64,000 nucleotides of DNA from Agromyces sp. S2-1-8 (GTDB lineage: Bacteria; Actinomycetota; Actinomycetes; Actinomycetales; Microbacteriaceae). Position 1 is the stretch's first letter; each line of letters opens with the position of its first letter. The notes beneath the pieces are model-generated. The model searched no databases. It was not told the DNA's origin and saw nothing but the letters and a program-made list of their open reading frames with translations. A program made the position numbers and the translations under genes. Below, piece by piece: positions 1-8,093 of the stretch. The stretch is from NCBI RefSeq assembly GCF_021129215.1, contig NZ_JAJOLP010000001.1:3410001-3474000 (forward strand), written 5' to 3'.

Positions 1-656
1 TGAAGGCGAGCGTGCGCGACCTGCCGATCGCTCGGGCGAAGGGGCTCGACGCGGGCACGACGGTCGCAGCGACGGCCTGGCTCGCGCACCGTGCCGGCAT
101 CCGGGTGATGTCGACCGGCGGACTCGGCGGCGTGCACCGCGGCGCCGCCGAGAGCTTCGACGAGTCGGCCGACCTGCCCGTGCTCGCCGAGACGCCGATC
201 ACGCTCGTGAGCGCCGGAGTGAAGTCGATCCTCGACATCGGCGCGACGCTCGAACGGCTCGAGACGCTCGGCGTGCCGGTCGTCGGCTACCGCACCACGC
301 GGTTTCCGGCCTTCACCGTCGCCGACTCGGGATTCGCCCTCGACTACCGGGTCGACTCCCCCGCGGAGGCCGCAGCGCTCGCCCGGGCGCGCGACGAGTT
401 CGGTCAGCGGGCGGCCGTGCTCGTCGCGAACCCGATCGCGGCCGACCGGCAGCTCGATCCGGCGCTGCACGACCGGGTGCTCGGCGAGGCGCTCGCGGCA
501 GCCGAGGCCGCAGGAGTGACGGGCCACGACACGACGCCGTTCCTGCTCGACCGGTTCCAGCGGGCGACGGGCGGAGAGAGCCTCGAGGTCAACCTCGAGC
601 TGTATCGGGCGAACGTCGCCCTCGGGGCGGAGATCGCGCGTGAGCTCGCCGGCTGA
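1..656 (+). CDS. psuG: Pseudouridine-5'-phosphate glycosidase, C-terminal part (cut by window edge)
   Basis: The frame is open from base 3 and must begin before the window, so about 217 C-terminal codons are seen. The family reversibly splits pseudouridine 5'-phosphate into uracil and ribose 5-phosphate in the cytoplasm. Recognisable blocks are TVAAT, AGIRVMSTGGLGGVHRG, the ADLPVLAETP stretch, VSAGVKSILDIG, GVPVVGYRT followed by FPAF, and LVANPI; these match the PsuG fold closely. The stop codon lies inside the start of the downstream sugar kinase (17-base overlap), so the two are translationally coupled and form the usual glycosidase-kinase pair for pseudouridine breakdown. Identification is strong; the true start is not visible. 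Confidence 0.93.
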   Translation, partial: KASVRDLPIARAKGLDAGTTVAATAWLAHRAGIRVMSTGGLGGVHRGAAESFDESADLPVLAETPITLVSAGVKSILDIGATLERLETLGVPVVGYRTTRFPAFTVADSGFALDYRVDSPAEAAALARARDEFGQRAAVLVANPIAADRQLDPALHDRVLGEALAAAEAAGVTGHDTTPFLLDRFQRATGGESLEVNLELYRANVALGAEIARELAG

Positions 657-1536
657 GCGGGCGGATGCCTCGGGCCCGCCGCTCCTCGCGGTCGTCGGCG
701 ACCTCGTCGAGGACATCGTCGTCTGGACCTCCGAGCCGGTGCGGCACGGCACCGACACGGCGGCACGGGTGTTCCGCACTCGTGGCGGCAGCGCCGCGAA
801 CGTCGCCGCACTCGCCGCACCGCTCGTGGCGACCCGGTTCATCGGCTGCGTCGGGCCCGACGCCGCGGGCGACGCGCTGGTCGCAGCACTCGAGGGGTGC
901 GGCGCCGAGGTCCGGGTGCAGCGACACGGCACGACGGGCGCCGTCGTCGTCATCGTCGATCCGGCGGGCGAACGCACGATGTTCCCCGATCGCGGGGCGT
1001 CGGCCCTGCTCGAGACGGTCGACCCCGCCTGGCTCGACGGCGTCTCATGGCTGCATGTGCCGAGCTACGGTTTCGAGCTCGAGCCGGCACGCTCGGCGGT
1101 GCTCGCGCTCATCGGCGAGGCACGTCGGCACGGAGCCGGCGTCTCGATCGACGCGTCGTCGTCGGGCCTGCTCACCGGGCTCGGGGTGCCGAAGGTGCTC
1201 GACCTGTTCGCCTCGCTCGCCCCCGACGTGCTCTTCGCGAACGAGACCGAGGCGGCCCTGCTCGGGCTCGGGCCCGGGCCCGGGTCCGGGTCGATCACCG
1301 CAACGATCGTCGTGAAGCACGGACCCGAGCCGACGCAGGTGTTCGAGGGCGGCACCCTCGTCGCCGAGGTCCCGGTCGCACCGGTTCCCGGCGCGCGCGA
1401 CCTCACCGGCGCGGGAGACGCATTCGCGGCGGGGTTCCTCGCGGCGCGCCTCGCCGGGCGACCGACCGGCGATGCGGTGCTCGGCGGGCACGGCGTCGCC
1501 GCCCGGGTGATCACCGCCCCGGGCACCGCCGGCTGA
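640..1536 (+). CDS. PfkB-family carbohydrate kinase, probable pseudouridine kinase
   Basis: 298 aa ribokinase-like kinase. The N-terminal half has the PfkB GG..AN block (TRGGSAANVAALAAPL, near residues 47-62). The C-terminal signature 2 is DLTGAGDAFAAGF (near 253-265), whose Asp is the catalytic base. The GTG start at 640 overlaps psuG by 17 bases, so the pair is coupled; in this context the likely substrate is pseudouridine, phosphorylated to feed PsuG. Overall similarity to PfkB kinases is certain; the precise substrate is inferred from the neighbour only. A Gly-Pro-Gly-Pro-Gly-Ser run near residue 210 comes from a G/C-rich simple repeat. The N-terminal Ala-Asp-Ala-Ser comes from one copy of the dispersed GGATGCCTC element. 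Confidence 0.85.
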   Translation: MSSPAERADASGPPLLAVVGDLVEDIVVWTSEPVRHGTDTAARVFRTRGGSAANVAALAAPLVATRFIGCVGPDAAGDALVAALEGCGAEVRVQRHGTTGAVVVIVDPAGERTMFPDRGASALLETVDPAWLDGVSWLHVPSYGFELEPARSAVLALIGEARRHGAGVSIDASSSGLLTGLGVPKVLDLFASLAPDVLFANETEAALLGLGPGPGSGSITATIVVKHGPEPTQVFEGGTLVAEVPVAPVPGARDLTGAGDAFAAGFLAARLAGRPTGDAVLGGHGVAARVITAPGTAG

Positions 1537-1561
1537 GCCGAACGGACCTTCCGCGGCGGAT

Positions 1562-1608
1562 CGTCAACTCACGTTGACGAGCAGGACTCACGTCAACTAC
1601 GGTTGACG
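1562..1608 (+). promoter_or_regulatory. Leaderless promoter carrying two perfect palindromic operators
   Basis: Two perfect inverted repeats with the same arms: CGTCAAC-TCAC-GTTGACG at 1562-1579 and CGTCAAC-TACG-GTTGACG at 1591-1608, 29 bases centre to centre. The first contains a -35 (TTGACG, 1574-1579) and the second contains a -10 (TACGGT, 1598-1603), 18 bases apart. The ATG of the HTH gene follows 7 bases after the -10, so the transcript would begin at the start codon and no Shine-Dalgarno is needed or present. Binding to either site should block the promoter; autorepression by the adjacent HTH protein is the natural inference. Confidence 0.8.
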
Positions 1609-1610
1609 GC

Positions 1611-1838
1611 ATGGACGACCGCACCCTCCGCACCGCGATCGCCGCGGCCGACGGCGACGACCCCTACCGCGCCCTGCGCGAGCTGCACCACGTGCGCATC
1701 GAGCTCAACCGCGAGCTCGACCGAGCCGAAGCCGTCGCGGTGCGCCGCGCGCGCGCGGGCGGGTCGAGCTGGCAGCTCATCGCCCTCGCGCTCGAGGTCT
1801 CGAAGCAGGCGGTGCACAAGAAGTACGGCCGTTCCTGA
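1611..1838 (+). CDS. Small helix-turn-helix protein, probable autoregulator
   Basis: 75 aa, charged, no membrane segment. The C-terminal third, GSSWQLIALALEVSKQAVHKKYG (given here split: GSSWQLIALAL, then EVSKQAVHKKYG), has the spacing of a helix-turn-helix with recognition helix SKQAVHKKY, a pattern seen in small actinobacterial HTH proteins. The N-terminal 45 residues look like a helical dimerisation segment rich in Arg, Glu and Leu. It starts 2 bases after a perfect palindrome that also holds the -10 box, which makes autoregulation likely. The ABC exporter downstream (1988) is a second plausible target. The target regulon beyond its own promoter cannot be told from sequence. Confidence 0.75.
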   Translation: MDDRTLRTAIAAADGDDPYRALRELHHVRIELNRELDRAEAVAVRRARAGGSSWQLIALALEVSKQAVHKKYGRS

Positions 1839-1987
1839 GCGCGCCCGGACGGGCCCTCCCGCCGACAGGGCTGGGAGCCCGGCGCAGCCGGGGCGCGTAG
1901 GCTGCAATGCGGCGACGACGCGAGCGACGGGGGCGCGAGGCATCCGATCGCCACCGTCGTCAGGCTGCCAGCGACCAGAGAGTGAAG

Positions 1988-3961
1988 ATGAGCACGAGCG
2001 AGACCCCCACCCGCCGAGCCGAGCGCGAAGCGCGCCGGCGCACCCCACGACCGGCACGCACTCGCGACCAGGCCGACGGCGCAGCCGAACGCCCCGCCCG
2101 CACCTCGCCGTTCGGGCGGCGCGGCGAGCAGCCACCGGGTCCGCGCGCGACGTTCCGGCAGCTGCTGCCGTTCATCTTCGAGCACCGGCCGGTGCTCATC
2201 TGGGTCGCCGTGCTCTCGGTCGTCGGCGCACTGGCGAGCCTCGCGCAGCCGCTGCTCGTCAGCCGCGTGATCACGGTCGTCGAGGCCGGAGACTCGCTCG
2301 GCTGGATCGTCTGGGCCCTCGTCGCCCTCGTCGTCGTCAGCGGCGTCATCTCGGGCTACCAGCACTACCTGCTGCAGCGTACCGGCGAGGGCGTCGTGCT
2401 CTCGAGCCGCAAGAAGCTCATCGCGAAGCTGCTGCACCTGCCGATCGCCGAGTTCGACACCCGCCGCACGGGCGACCTCGTCTCCCGCGTCGGCAGCGAC
2501 ACGACCATGCTTCGCGCCGTGCTCACCCAGGGGCTCGTCGAGGCGATCGGCGGCACCGTGACGTTCTTCGGCGCGCTCATCTTCATGCTCGTGATCGATC
2601 CCGTGCTGCTCGGGCTCACCGTGCTCGTCGTCGCCATCGCGATCACGACCGTGACCCTGCTGTCGCAGCGGGTGCGCGAGGCGTCGCACGCCGCGCAGGC
2701 GAAGGTCGGGGATGTCGCGGCGAGCGTCGAGCGGGCGATCGGCGCCGTGCGCACGATCCGCGCCGCCGGCGCCACCGAGCGCGAGATCGCCGCCGTCGAA
2801 GGCGAGGCCGAGGGAGCATGGCGCATGGGCGTCGCCGTCGCGAAGATCTCGGCGCTCATCGTGCCGATCGCCGGCATCGCCATGCAGGTGTCGTTCCTCG
2901 TCGTGCTCGGCGTGGGCGGATACCGCGTCGCCTCGGGGGCGATCACGGTCGCGAACCTCGTCGCGTTCATCCTGTTCCTCTTCATGATGATCCTGCCGCT
3001 CGGGCAGGCGTTCGGGGCGATCACGTCGGTCAACCTCGCGCTCGGCGCGCTGGGCCGGATCCAGGAGATCCTCGACCTGCCCGACGAGGACGAGCACGAC
3101 CGCGAGCTCGCCCCGCGCGCCCTCATCGTCGGCGACGCGAACGAGGGCCTCCTCCCCGACGCCCCCGCCGTCGCCTTCGACGACGTGCACTTCGCCTACG
3201 CCGCGACCCGGCAGGACCCGGCCGACCCGGCCAACGACTCCCCCGACGAGCACCTTCCCGAGCCCGACGTCACCGAGCGGCAGCCCGTGCTGAGAGGCGT
3301 GTCGTTCGACGTGCCTCGCGGTCAGCGCATCGCGCTCGTGGGGCCGTCGGGGGCCGGCAAGTCGACCATCCTCGCCCTCATCGAGCGGTTCTACGACCCG
3401 TCGGTCGGCGCCGTGCGCATGGGCGGGCTCGACCTCCGGTCGATCGACCGCACCGAACTGCGCGCGCAGATCGGGTACGTCGAACAGGACGCCCCCGTGC
3501 TCGCCGGAACGCTGCGCGACAACCTGCTGCTCGGCTCGCCCGACGCGACCGACGCCGAGTGCGAGCACGTGCTGCGCGCGGTCAACCTCGGCACGGTGCT
3601 CGACCGCGACCCCGCCGGCCTGGGGGCCGCCGTGGGCGACGACGGCATCATGCTCTCAGGAGGCGAGCGGCAGCGCCTCGCGATCGCCCGCGCGTTGCTC
3701 GCGGCGCCGCCGATCCTGCTGCTCGACGAGTCGACCTCGTCGCTCGACGGCGTGAACGAGCGGATGATGCGCGAGGCGATCGATGCCGTCGCGGCCGGGC
3801 GCACGCTCATCGTGATCGCGCACCGGCTCTCGACCGTGATCGACTCCGACCGCATCGTCGTGCTCGACGACGGGCGGGTCGTCGGCGAGGGCACCCACAC
3901 CGAGCTCGTCGCGACCGTGCCGCTGTACCGCGAGCTGGCCGAGCACCAGCTGCTCGTCTGA
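1988..3961 (+). CDS. ABC exporter, fused permease and ATPase
   Basis: 657 aa half-transporter. About 50 Arg/Pro-rich N-terminal residues precede an ABC-exporter membrane domain with six hydrophobic segments (roughly residues 65-370). The ATPase domain (roughly 400-650) has Walker A GPSGAGKST, signature LSGGERQ, Walker B ILLLDE and the switch His in IAHRLS. A Pro/Asp-rich insertion (DPADPANDSPDEHLPEPD) interrupts the start of the ATPase domain before the first beta strand. It would work as a homodimer exporting lipid, drug or peptide; the substrate is not evident. I chose ATG 1988. An upstream in-frame ATG at 1907 sits only 3 bases after a likely -10 (TAGGCT, 1898-1903) and would probably not be in the transcript. 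Confidence 0.85.
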   Translation: MSTSETPTRRAEREARRRTPRPARTRDQADGAAERPARTSPFGRRGEQPPGPRATFRQLLPFIFEHRPVLIWVAVLSVVGALASLAQPLLVSRVITVVEAGDSLGWIVWALVALVVVSGVISGYQHYLLQRTGEGVVLSSRKKLIAKLLHLPIAEFDTRRTGDLVSRVGSDTTMLRAVLTQGLVEAIGGTVTFFGALIFMLVIDPVLLGLTVLVVAIAITTVTLLSQRVREASHAAQAKVGDVAASVERAIGAVRTIRAAGATEREIAAVEGEAEGAWRMGVAVAKISALIVPIAGIAMQVSFLVVLGVGGYRVASGAITVANLVAFILFLFMMILPLGQAFGAITSVNLALGALGRIQEILDLPDEDEHDRELAPRALIVGDANEGLLPDAPAVAFDDVHFAYAATRQDPADPANDSPDEHLPEPDVTERQPVLRGVSFDVPRGQRIALVGPSGAGKSTILALIERFYDPSVGAVRMGGLDLRSIDRTELRAQIGYVEQDAPVLAGTLRDNLLLGSPDATDAECEHVLRAVNLGTVLDRDPAGLGAAVGDDGIMLSGGERQRLAIARALLAAPPILLLDESTSSLDGVNERMMREAIDAVAAGRTLIVIAHRLSTVIDSDRIVVLDDGRVVGEGTHTELVATVPLYRELAEHQLLV

Positions 3962-3975
3962 GGCACGTCTCGGCT

Positions 3976-4005
3976 GCCTCGGCGGGCGCGGCGCGGCCCC
4001 GAGGC
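3976..4005 (+). terminator. GC-rich hairpin after the ABC exporter
   Basis: GCCTCGG (3976-3982) and CCGAGGC (3999-4005) form an inverted repeat closing a G/C-rich loop 15 bases after the exporter stop. There is no T-run, as is common for actinobacterial terminators. The right arm is part of a dispersed GAGGCATCC element. Confidence 0.5.
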
Positions 4006-4040
4006 ATCCCGGCCGGTTCAGGGGTATCCCGAGCGAACCT

Positions 4041-4083
4041 CAGTGCCTGCTCGGATGGACGACGGCGATCGTCTTCCTAGCGT
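4041..4083 (+). promoter_or_regulatory. Promoter with three blocks shared with the 13312 paralogue
   Basis: CAGTGC (4041-4046), 5 bases, CGGATGG (4052-4058), 19 bases, TAGCGT (4078-4083). Exactly the same three blocks with exactly the same spacings precede the paralogous gene at 13312 (13242-13284), while the sequence between blocks differs. TAGCGT fits a SigA-type -10; the other blocks may be a -35 variant plus an activator site. The ATG follows 57 bases later with a GGAGG-type Shine-Dalgarno. Confidence 0.55.
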
Positions 4084-4140
4084 GGAGTCATCGCATCCGA
4101 TAGCGGATGCCCTGAGCCCACGCCCCCTGGAGGACCCACC

Positions 4141-4968
4141 ATGACCATCGCGACCGTGCCCACCGCGCGCGACCTCGACCCGTTCGACGGGATTCCCGTC
4201 GGCCTCATCGACGACCTGCCCGAGGTCGCGACCGACGGCGCCACGATCCGCCGCACCGGCCTCGGCAGTTCGTTCGACCGCGTGCAATCGGCCGTCCAGG
4301 GCTGGCTGCGCCACTGGGAGCCGCTCGAACTCCCGGCCTTCACCCCCGTGCGCGACGTCATGCCCGACGACGACCGCGGCCGCAGCTCGCTCAAGGCCGC
4401 ACCCGCCCGCCCCGACGGGTCGGTGCGTCTCACGGCGAGCCTCTACGACCCGCCGAACCGCCACGGCGAGCCCCTCGCCTGGTCGCGCAACTGGGCCAGT
4501 GCCGCGGTGCTGCCGCCCGCCCGCGAATCGGGCCGGCTCTTCTACCGCTTCAGCGTGTCGAGCCGACTCGTGCTCGACGGCCAGGCGTCGCTCAGCCTCG
4601 TCTCGACGAGCGTGAACTTCGGCATCGTGGCCGACGCGGCCAAGCAGAGCCCCTTCCAGGCTCCCGGGTTCGCGACGCCCATCGCGCGTCCGCTCGTCGG
4701 TGTGCAGGCGCGCGCCGACGTCGACGCGCAGGCGACGCAGGTGTTCGAGGGATCGATCGCCGTGCGGCAGGGCGAGACCCCGGCGATGGCCTTCGTCATC
4801 GGCACCGATGTGCTCTTCGAGGACGGCTGGGTGCGTCTGCACGAGGGGTCGAGCACCTGGGTCGGCCCGGCCGAGCCGGGCGCGAGCGGCACCGTCGAGT
4901 TCCGCTACGCGCCGGCCGCCGTGCTGCGCGTCATCGGCCACCTCGACGACCCGCACACGGCCGACTGA
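4141..4968 (+). CDS. Unknown protein, paralogue A of a three-member family
   Basis: 275 aa, soluble, no signal peptide or membrane segment. I do not recognise the family. It shares an ordered set of blocks with the proteins at 13312 and 14168: an SAVQGWLRHWE..LPAF block near residue 50, RLFYRFSVS near 135, a segment ending in QSPFQAPGFATPIA near 180, a strand-rich VFEGSIAVRQGETPAMAF block near 200, and DVLFEDGWVRLHEG near 223. The pattern suggests a mostly beta fold with a conserved acidic-aromatic DGWV loop. A clear Shine-Dalgarno (GGAGGA) precedes ATG 4141. The promoter resembles that of paralogue B, which suggests a common regulator. No catalytic motif is apparent. Confidence 0.8.
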   Translation: MTIATVPTARDLDPFDGIPVGLIDDLPEVATDGATIRRTGLGSSFDRVQSAVQGWLRHWEPLELPAFTPVRDVMPDDDRGRSSLKAAPARPDGSVRLTASLYDPPNRHGEPLAWSRNWASAAVLPPARESGRLFYRFSVSSRLVLDGQASLSLVSTSVNFGIVADAAKQSPFQAPGFATPIARPLVGVQARADVDAQATQVFEGSIAVRQGETPAMAFVIGTDVLFEDGWVRLHEGSSTWVGPAEPGASGTVEFRYAPAAVLRVIGHLDDPHTAD

Positions 4969-4980
4969 AGGCGCATTCGC

Positions 4981-5475
4981 TCAGCCTCCGCCCGCCGTGC
5001 CCTCGCCGAGCGGCCAGGATCCGACGATCCGGCCGTGGTGCGAGGTCTCCGGCGGGCGGAGCCGCACGAGCGCGAGGCTGCCGAGCTGCAGGCGGTCGCC
5101 GCGGTCCACGCGCCCGTGCCGCTTCGCCGTCACGTGCGGACGGAAGTCCTGGCGCATCCGGACGAGATCGATCCCCAGTCCGCGCAGCGCCGAGATCGCG
5201 GCGGCCCGCAGCGCCGCGATGGCGCCGCCGTCGCGCACGAGCGACACGAGGATGTCGCGGCGGGGCCCGAACATCGCGTCGTCGCCGACCGCGACCGTGA
5301 TCGCGCGGGCACCCGGTGAGCCCGCGACGGCGGCGAGCGCCGTGCCGAGCACGTCGGCGTCGAGCTCGGTCTCGAACGGTTCGACCAGGGTCACGTGCAA
5401 CGGCCACTGCGCGACCGTGAACTCGTCGCCGACGGTGAGCGGCGAGAGCGGCAGCACGACCACGAAGCGCGCCAT
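4981..5475 (-). CDS. 2H phosphoesterase, 2'-5' RNA ligase (LigT) family
   Basis: 164 aa. Two HxT motifs define the 2H superfamily: HVTL in PLHVTLV (residues near 28-30) and HVTA in RPHVTAKRHG (near 113-115). They supply the paired catalytic histidines that hydrolyse or ligate 2',5'-linked or cyclic phosphodiesters. Length matches the LigT/ThpR group. The ATG at 5475 has a plausible position directly before the conserved first beta strand ARFVVVLPL. It converges on paralogue A, with only 12 bases between the two stops. The physiological substrate cannot be assigned. Confidence 0.8.
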   Translation of the reverse strand: MARFVVVLPLSPLTVGDEFTVAQWPLHVTLVEPFETELDADVLGTALAAVAGSPGARAITVAVGDDAMFGPRRDILVSLVRDGGAIAALRAAAISALRGLGIDLVRMRQDFRPHVTAKRHGRVDRGDRLQLGSLALVRLRPPETSHHGRIVGSWPLGEGTAGGG

Positions 5476-5542
5476 CCGGCGAGTCTAACCGGGCTGCTGC
5501 CGGGCGCGGCGGCGGCGGTGACGGCGACGGCGACGAGCGGCG

Positions 5543-5941
5543 CTATCGCCCCGGTACCGGGACCCGTTCGGCGCCACCGTCGGCGGCCTCGCCGTCGACG
5601 GTCGCGCCATGGCGCTGCCACGGCCACCGCCCCGTGATCTCCACCGCGAGCGACCAGCTCAGGAACGTCCGGATCAGGACGATGATGCCGAGCACGCCGA
5701 CCGACTCGAGCGTCGGGGTCACGGCGACCGTGCGGATGATGTCCGCGGCGACGAGGAGTTCCAGGCCGATGAGGATGCCGCGCCCGAGCACTCGCCGGAA
5801 GCGTTCGTAGACCGGGCCGGTGTTCCGCACCCGCCGGATCGCGGCGTCGATCATCGCGTAGAGCACGCCGACGACGATCGCGATGACACCGATGACGTCG
5901 ATGACCTCGCCGGCTCGGGTGATGATCTGGCCGAACTCCAT
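5543..5941 (-). CDS. DUF1622 family membrane protein
   Basis: 132 aa with three hydrophobic segments: near residues 14-32 (IDVIGVIAIVVGVLYAMID), 50-70 (RGILIGLELLVAADIIRTV) and 78-97 (VGVLGIIVLIRTFLSWSLAV). The order, and the motifs GLELLVAADIIRTV and RTFLSWSLAVEI..RWPW, match DUF1622 proteins, integral membrane proteins of unknown role. The last 25 residues are polar and variable. AGGAGG precedes the ATG at a good distance. It is downstream of pckG on the same strand but separated by a strong hairpin, so it is probably transcribed independently. Confidence 0.82.
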   Translation of the reverse strand: MEFGQIITRAGEVIDVIGVIAIVVGVLYAMIDAAIRRVRNTGPVYERFRRVLGRGILIGLELLVAADIIRTVAVTPTLESVGVLGIIVLIRTFLSWSLAVEITGRWPWQRHGATVDGEAADGGAERVPVPGR

Positions 5942-6022
5942 GGGGGCCTCCTGCGGCCCACGCTAGACCCGCACGGGCGCCGCGCGCCCGATGACCTCCC
6001 GCGTGCCGCGGGCCCGGACACG

Positions 6023-6057
6023 GCGAAGGGCGGATGCCCGAGGCATCCGCCCTTCGC
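6023..6057 (-). terminator. Perfect 16-bp hairpin downstream of pckG
   Basis: 6023-6038 and 6042-6057 are perfect reverse complements with a 3-base loop, starting 23 bases past the pckG stop. The stem contains the dispersed GGATGCC/GGCATCC core. There is no long T-run. Very stable and well placed as the pckG terminator. Confidence 0.85.
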
Positions 6058-6080
6058 TTGCGGCTTCTCGGGGCCCTTCG

Positions 6081-7967
6081 CTACTCGACCACCGGGGCCG
6101 ACTCGTGCTCGAGGTGGTAGCGCAGGCTCGCGAGCTCGGCCTTGAGGGCCGCCGGCACGCGGTCGCCGAACTGGGCGAAGTACTCGTCGGTCAGCTCGCA
6201 CTCGGCGAGCCACGAGTCGCGGTCGACGTCGAACAGCTGCTCGAGCGCCTCGGCCGTGATGTCGAGGCCGTCGAGGTCGAGCGAATCGGCGGCCGGGAGG
6301 AGGCCGATCGGCGTCTCGACGGTGTCAGCGGTGCCCTCGACGCGGCCGACGATCCACTCGAGCACGCGCGAGTTCTCACCGAACCCGGGCCAGAGGAACG
6401 AGCCGTCGGCGCCCTTGCGGAACCAGTTGACCTGGAAGATCTTCGGCGCACCCTGGCCGAGCACGCGGCCCATCTTCACCCAGTGGCCCCAGTAGTCGGC
6501 CATGTTGTAGCCGCAGAACGGGAGCATCGCGAAGGGATCGCGGCGGAGCTCGCCCACGGTGCCCTCCGCCGCGGCGGTCTTCTCCGACGAGATCGTCGCG
6601 CCCATGAACACGCCGTGCTTCCACGAGCGGGCCTCGGCGACGAGCGGCACGTTCGTCGCGCGGCGTCCGCCGAAGAGGATCGCGTCGATCGGCACGCCGT
6701 CGTGGGCGTCCCAGTCGTCGGAGATCTGCGGGCACTGCGCGGCGGCGACCGTGAAGCGGGAGTTCGGGTGCGCGGCGGGGCGGCCCGAAGCGGGCGTCCA
6801 GTGGTTGCCCTCCCAGTCGGTGAGCTCGGCCGGCACCTCGTCGGTCAGGCCCTCCCACCAGACGTCGCCGTCGGGGCGCAGGGCCACGTTCGTGAAGATC
6901 GTGTTGCCCCAGAGCGTCTGCACGGCGGTCGGGTTGGTCGACTCGCCCGTGCCCGGTGCGACGCCGAAGAACCCGGCCTCGGGGTTGATCGCGTAGAGGC
7001 GGCCGTCGTCGCCGGGGCGCATCCAGGCGATGTCGTCGCCGATCGTCTCGACCTTCCAGCCGGGGATCGTGGGCTGCAGCATCGCGAGGTTCGTCTTGCC
7101 GCACGCCGACGGGAACGCGGCGGCGACGTGGTACGACTTGCCCTCGGGCGAGGTGACCTTGATGAGCAGCATGTGCTCGGCGAGCCAGCCCTCGTCGCGG
7201 GCCATGACACTCGCGATGCGCAGCGCGAAGCACTTCTTCGCGAGCAGGGCGTTGCCGCCGTAGCCCGAACCGTACGACCAGATCTCGCGCGAGTCCGGGA
7301 ACTGCACGATGTACTTGGTGTCGTTGCAGGGCCACTCGATCTCGGCGCGGCGGTGGCCGACGCCGTCGACGAGCGGGTAGCCGACCGAGTGCACCGTGCG
7401 CACCCAGGGCTCGCCGGCCTCGATGAGGCGGTAGACCTGCTCGCCCATGCGCGTCATGATGCCCATCGACAGCACCACGTACGGCGAGTCGGTGATCTCG
7501 ACGCCGAGCTGCGAGATGGGGCCGCCGAGCGGGCCCATCGAGAACGGCACGACGTACATCGTGCGGCCCTTCATCGAGCCGTCGAAGACCTCGGTGAGCT
7601 CGTCGCGCATCTCGCGCGGGTCGCGCCAGTTGTTCGTGGGACCGGCGTCCTCCTCGTACGTCGAGCAGATGAACGTGCGGTCCTCGACGCGGGCGACGTC
7701 CGACGGGTCGGTGCGCGCGAGGTAGCTGTTGGGGCGCCACTCGGGGTTGAGCTTGATCAGCTTGCCCTCGGCGACGAGCTGGCGCTCGAGGAGGTCGGCC
7801 TCGTGCTGCGATCCGTCGCACCACACGACGGCGTCGGGCTTGGTGAGGCCGGCGATCTCGTCGACCCATGCCCGAAGCGCGGGGTCGGTGGTGCCGCGCG
7901 GCGCGTGGCCTTCGCCGTAGGCCTGGGTGCCGTCCGTGTCGGTCGAGAGCCCGGAGATGGTCATCAT
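6081..7967 (-). CDS. pckG: Phosphoenolpyruvate carboxykinase (GTP)
   Basis: 628 aa. Converts oxaloacetate and GTP to phosphoenolpyruvate, CO2 and GDP, the entry step of gluconeogenesis. The GTP-type family is clear: substrate block [13 protein letters not shown] (near 138-150), kinase-1a loop [12 protein letters not shown] (285-296) with the reactive Cys289, kinase-2 motif IGDDIAWM (309-316), and NWFRKG near the C-terminus. Length is typical. Two ATGs stand in tandem (7967 and 7964) behind a GGAAGGGA Shine-Dalgarno; I use the outer one. The gene is divergent from ramB with a 126-base shared control region that holds a 9-bp inverted repeat, which fits regulation by carbon source and acetate status. 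Confidence 0.97.
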   Translation of the reverse strand: MMTISGLSTDTDGTQAYGEGHAPRGTTDPALRAWVDEIAGLTKPDAVVWCDGSQHEADLLERQLVAEGKLIKLNPEWRPNSYLARTDPSDVARVEDRTFICSTYEEDAGPTNNWRDPREMRDELTEVFDGSMKGRTMYVVPFSMGPLGGPISQLGVEITDSPYVVLSMGIMTRMGEQVYRLIEAGEPWVRTVHSVGYPLVDGVGHRRAEIEWPCNDTKYIVQFPDSREIWSYGSGYGGNALLAKKCFALRIASVMARDEGWLAEHMLLIKVTSPEGKSYHVAAAFPSACGKTNLAMLQPTIPGWKVETIGDDIAWMRPGDDGRLYAINPEAGFFGVAPGTGESTNPTAVQTLWGNTIFTNVALRPDGDVWWEGLTDEVPAELTDWEGNHWTPASGRPAAHPNSRFTVAAAQCPQISDDWDAHDGVPIDAILFGGRRATNVPLVAEARSWKHGVFMGATISSEKTAAAEGTVGELRRDPFAMLPFCGYNMADYWGHWVKMGRVLGQGAPKIFQVNWFRKGADGSFLWPGFGENSRVLEWIVGRVEGTADTVETPIGLLPAADSLDLDGLDITAEALEQLFDVDRDSWLAECELTDEYFAQFGDRVPAALKAELASLRYHLEHESAPVVE

Positions 7968-8058
7968 CGTCCCTTCCAAGTGGTGCCCGGCGCGGCGCCG
8001 GATCGCTTCGTGTTTCCAGAATGCGCCGGTTCGAGGCATCCCGGTGACCAATTCGGGG

Positions 8059-8091
8059 GTTAAGAATCTGCGATCTTTCGATATTCTTAAC
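8059..8091. promoter_or_regulatory. 9-bp inverted repeat between pckG and ramB; ramB leaderless promoter
   Basis: GTTAAGAAT (8059-8067) and ATTCTTAAC (8083-8091) are perfect reverse complements 15 bases apart, in an AT-rich patch that stands out from the surrounding DNA. A -10 (TATTCT, 8082-8087) lies in the right arm, 6 bases before the ramB ATG at 8094, so ramB is probably leaderless. Binding here would occlude the ramB promoter and could also affect divergent pckG. Autoregulation by RamB is inferred; the site is not a good match to the C. glutamicum RamB motif as I remember it. Confidence 0.65.
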
Positions 8092-8093
8092 GG

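Noticed and set aside
1260-1300. GGGCCCGGGCCC-like simple repeat in the PfkB kinase
   Set aside because: It codes for Gly-Pro-Gly-Pro in a loop and keeps frame; no sign of function or of a frameshift.
1907-1987. Upstream start of the ABC exporter at ATG 1907
   Set aside because: It lies 3 bases after a TAGGCT -10 box, probably outside the transcript, and encodes only an Arg-rich run with no conservation value.
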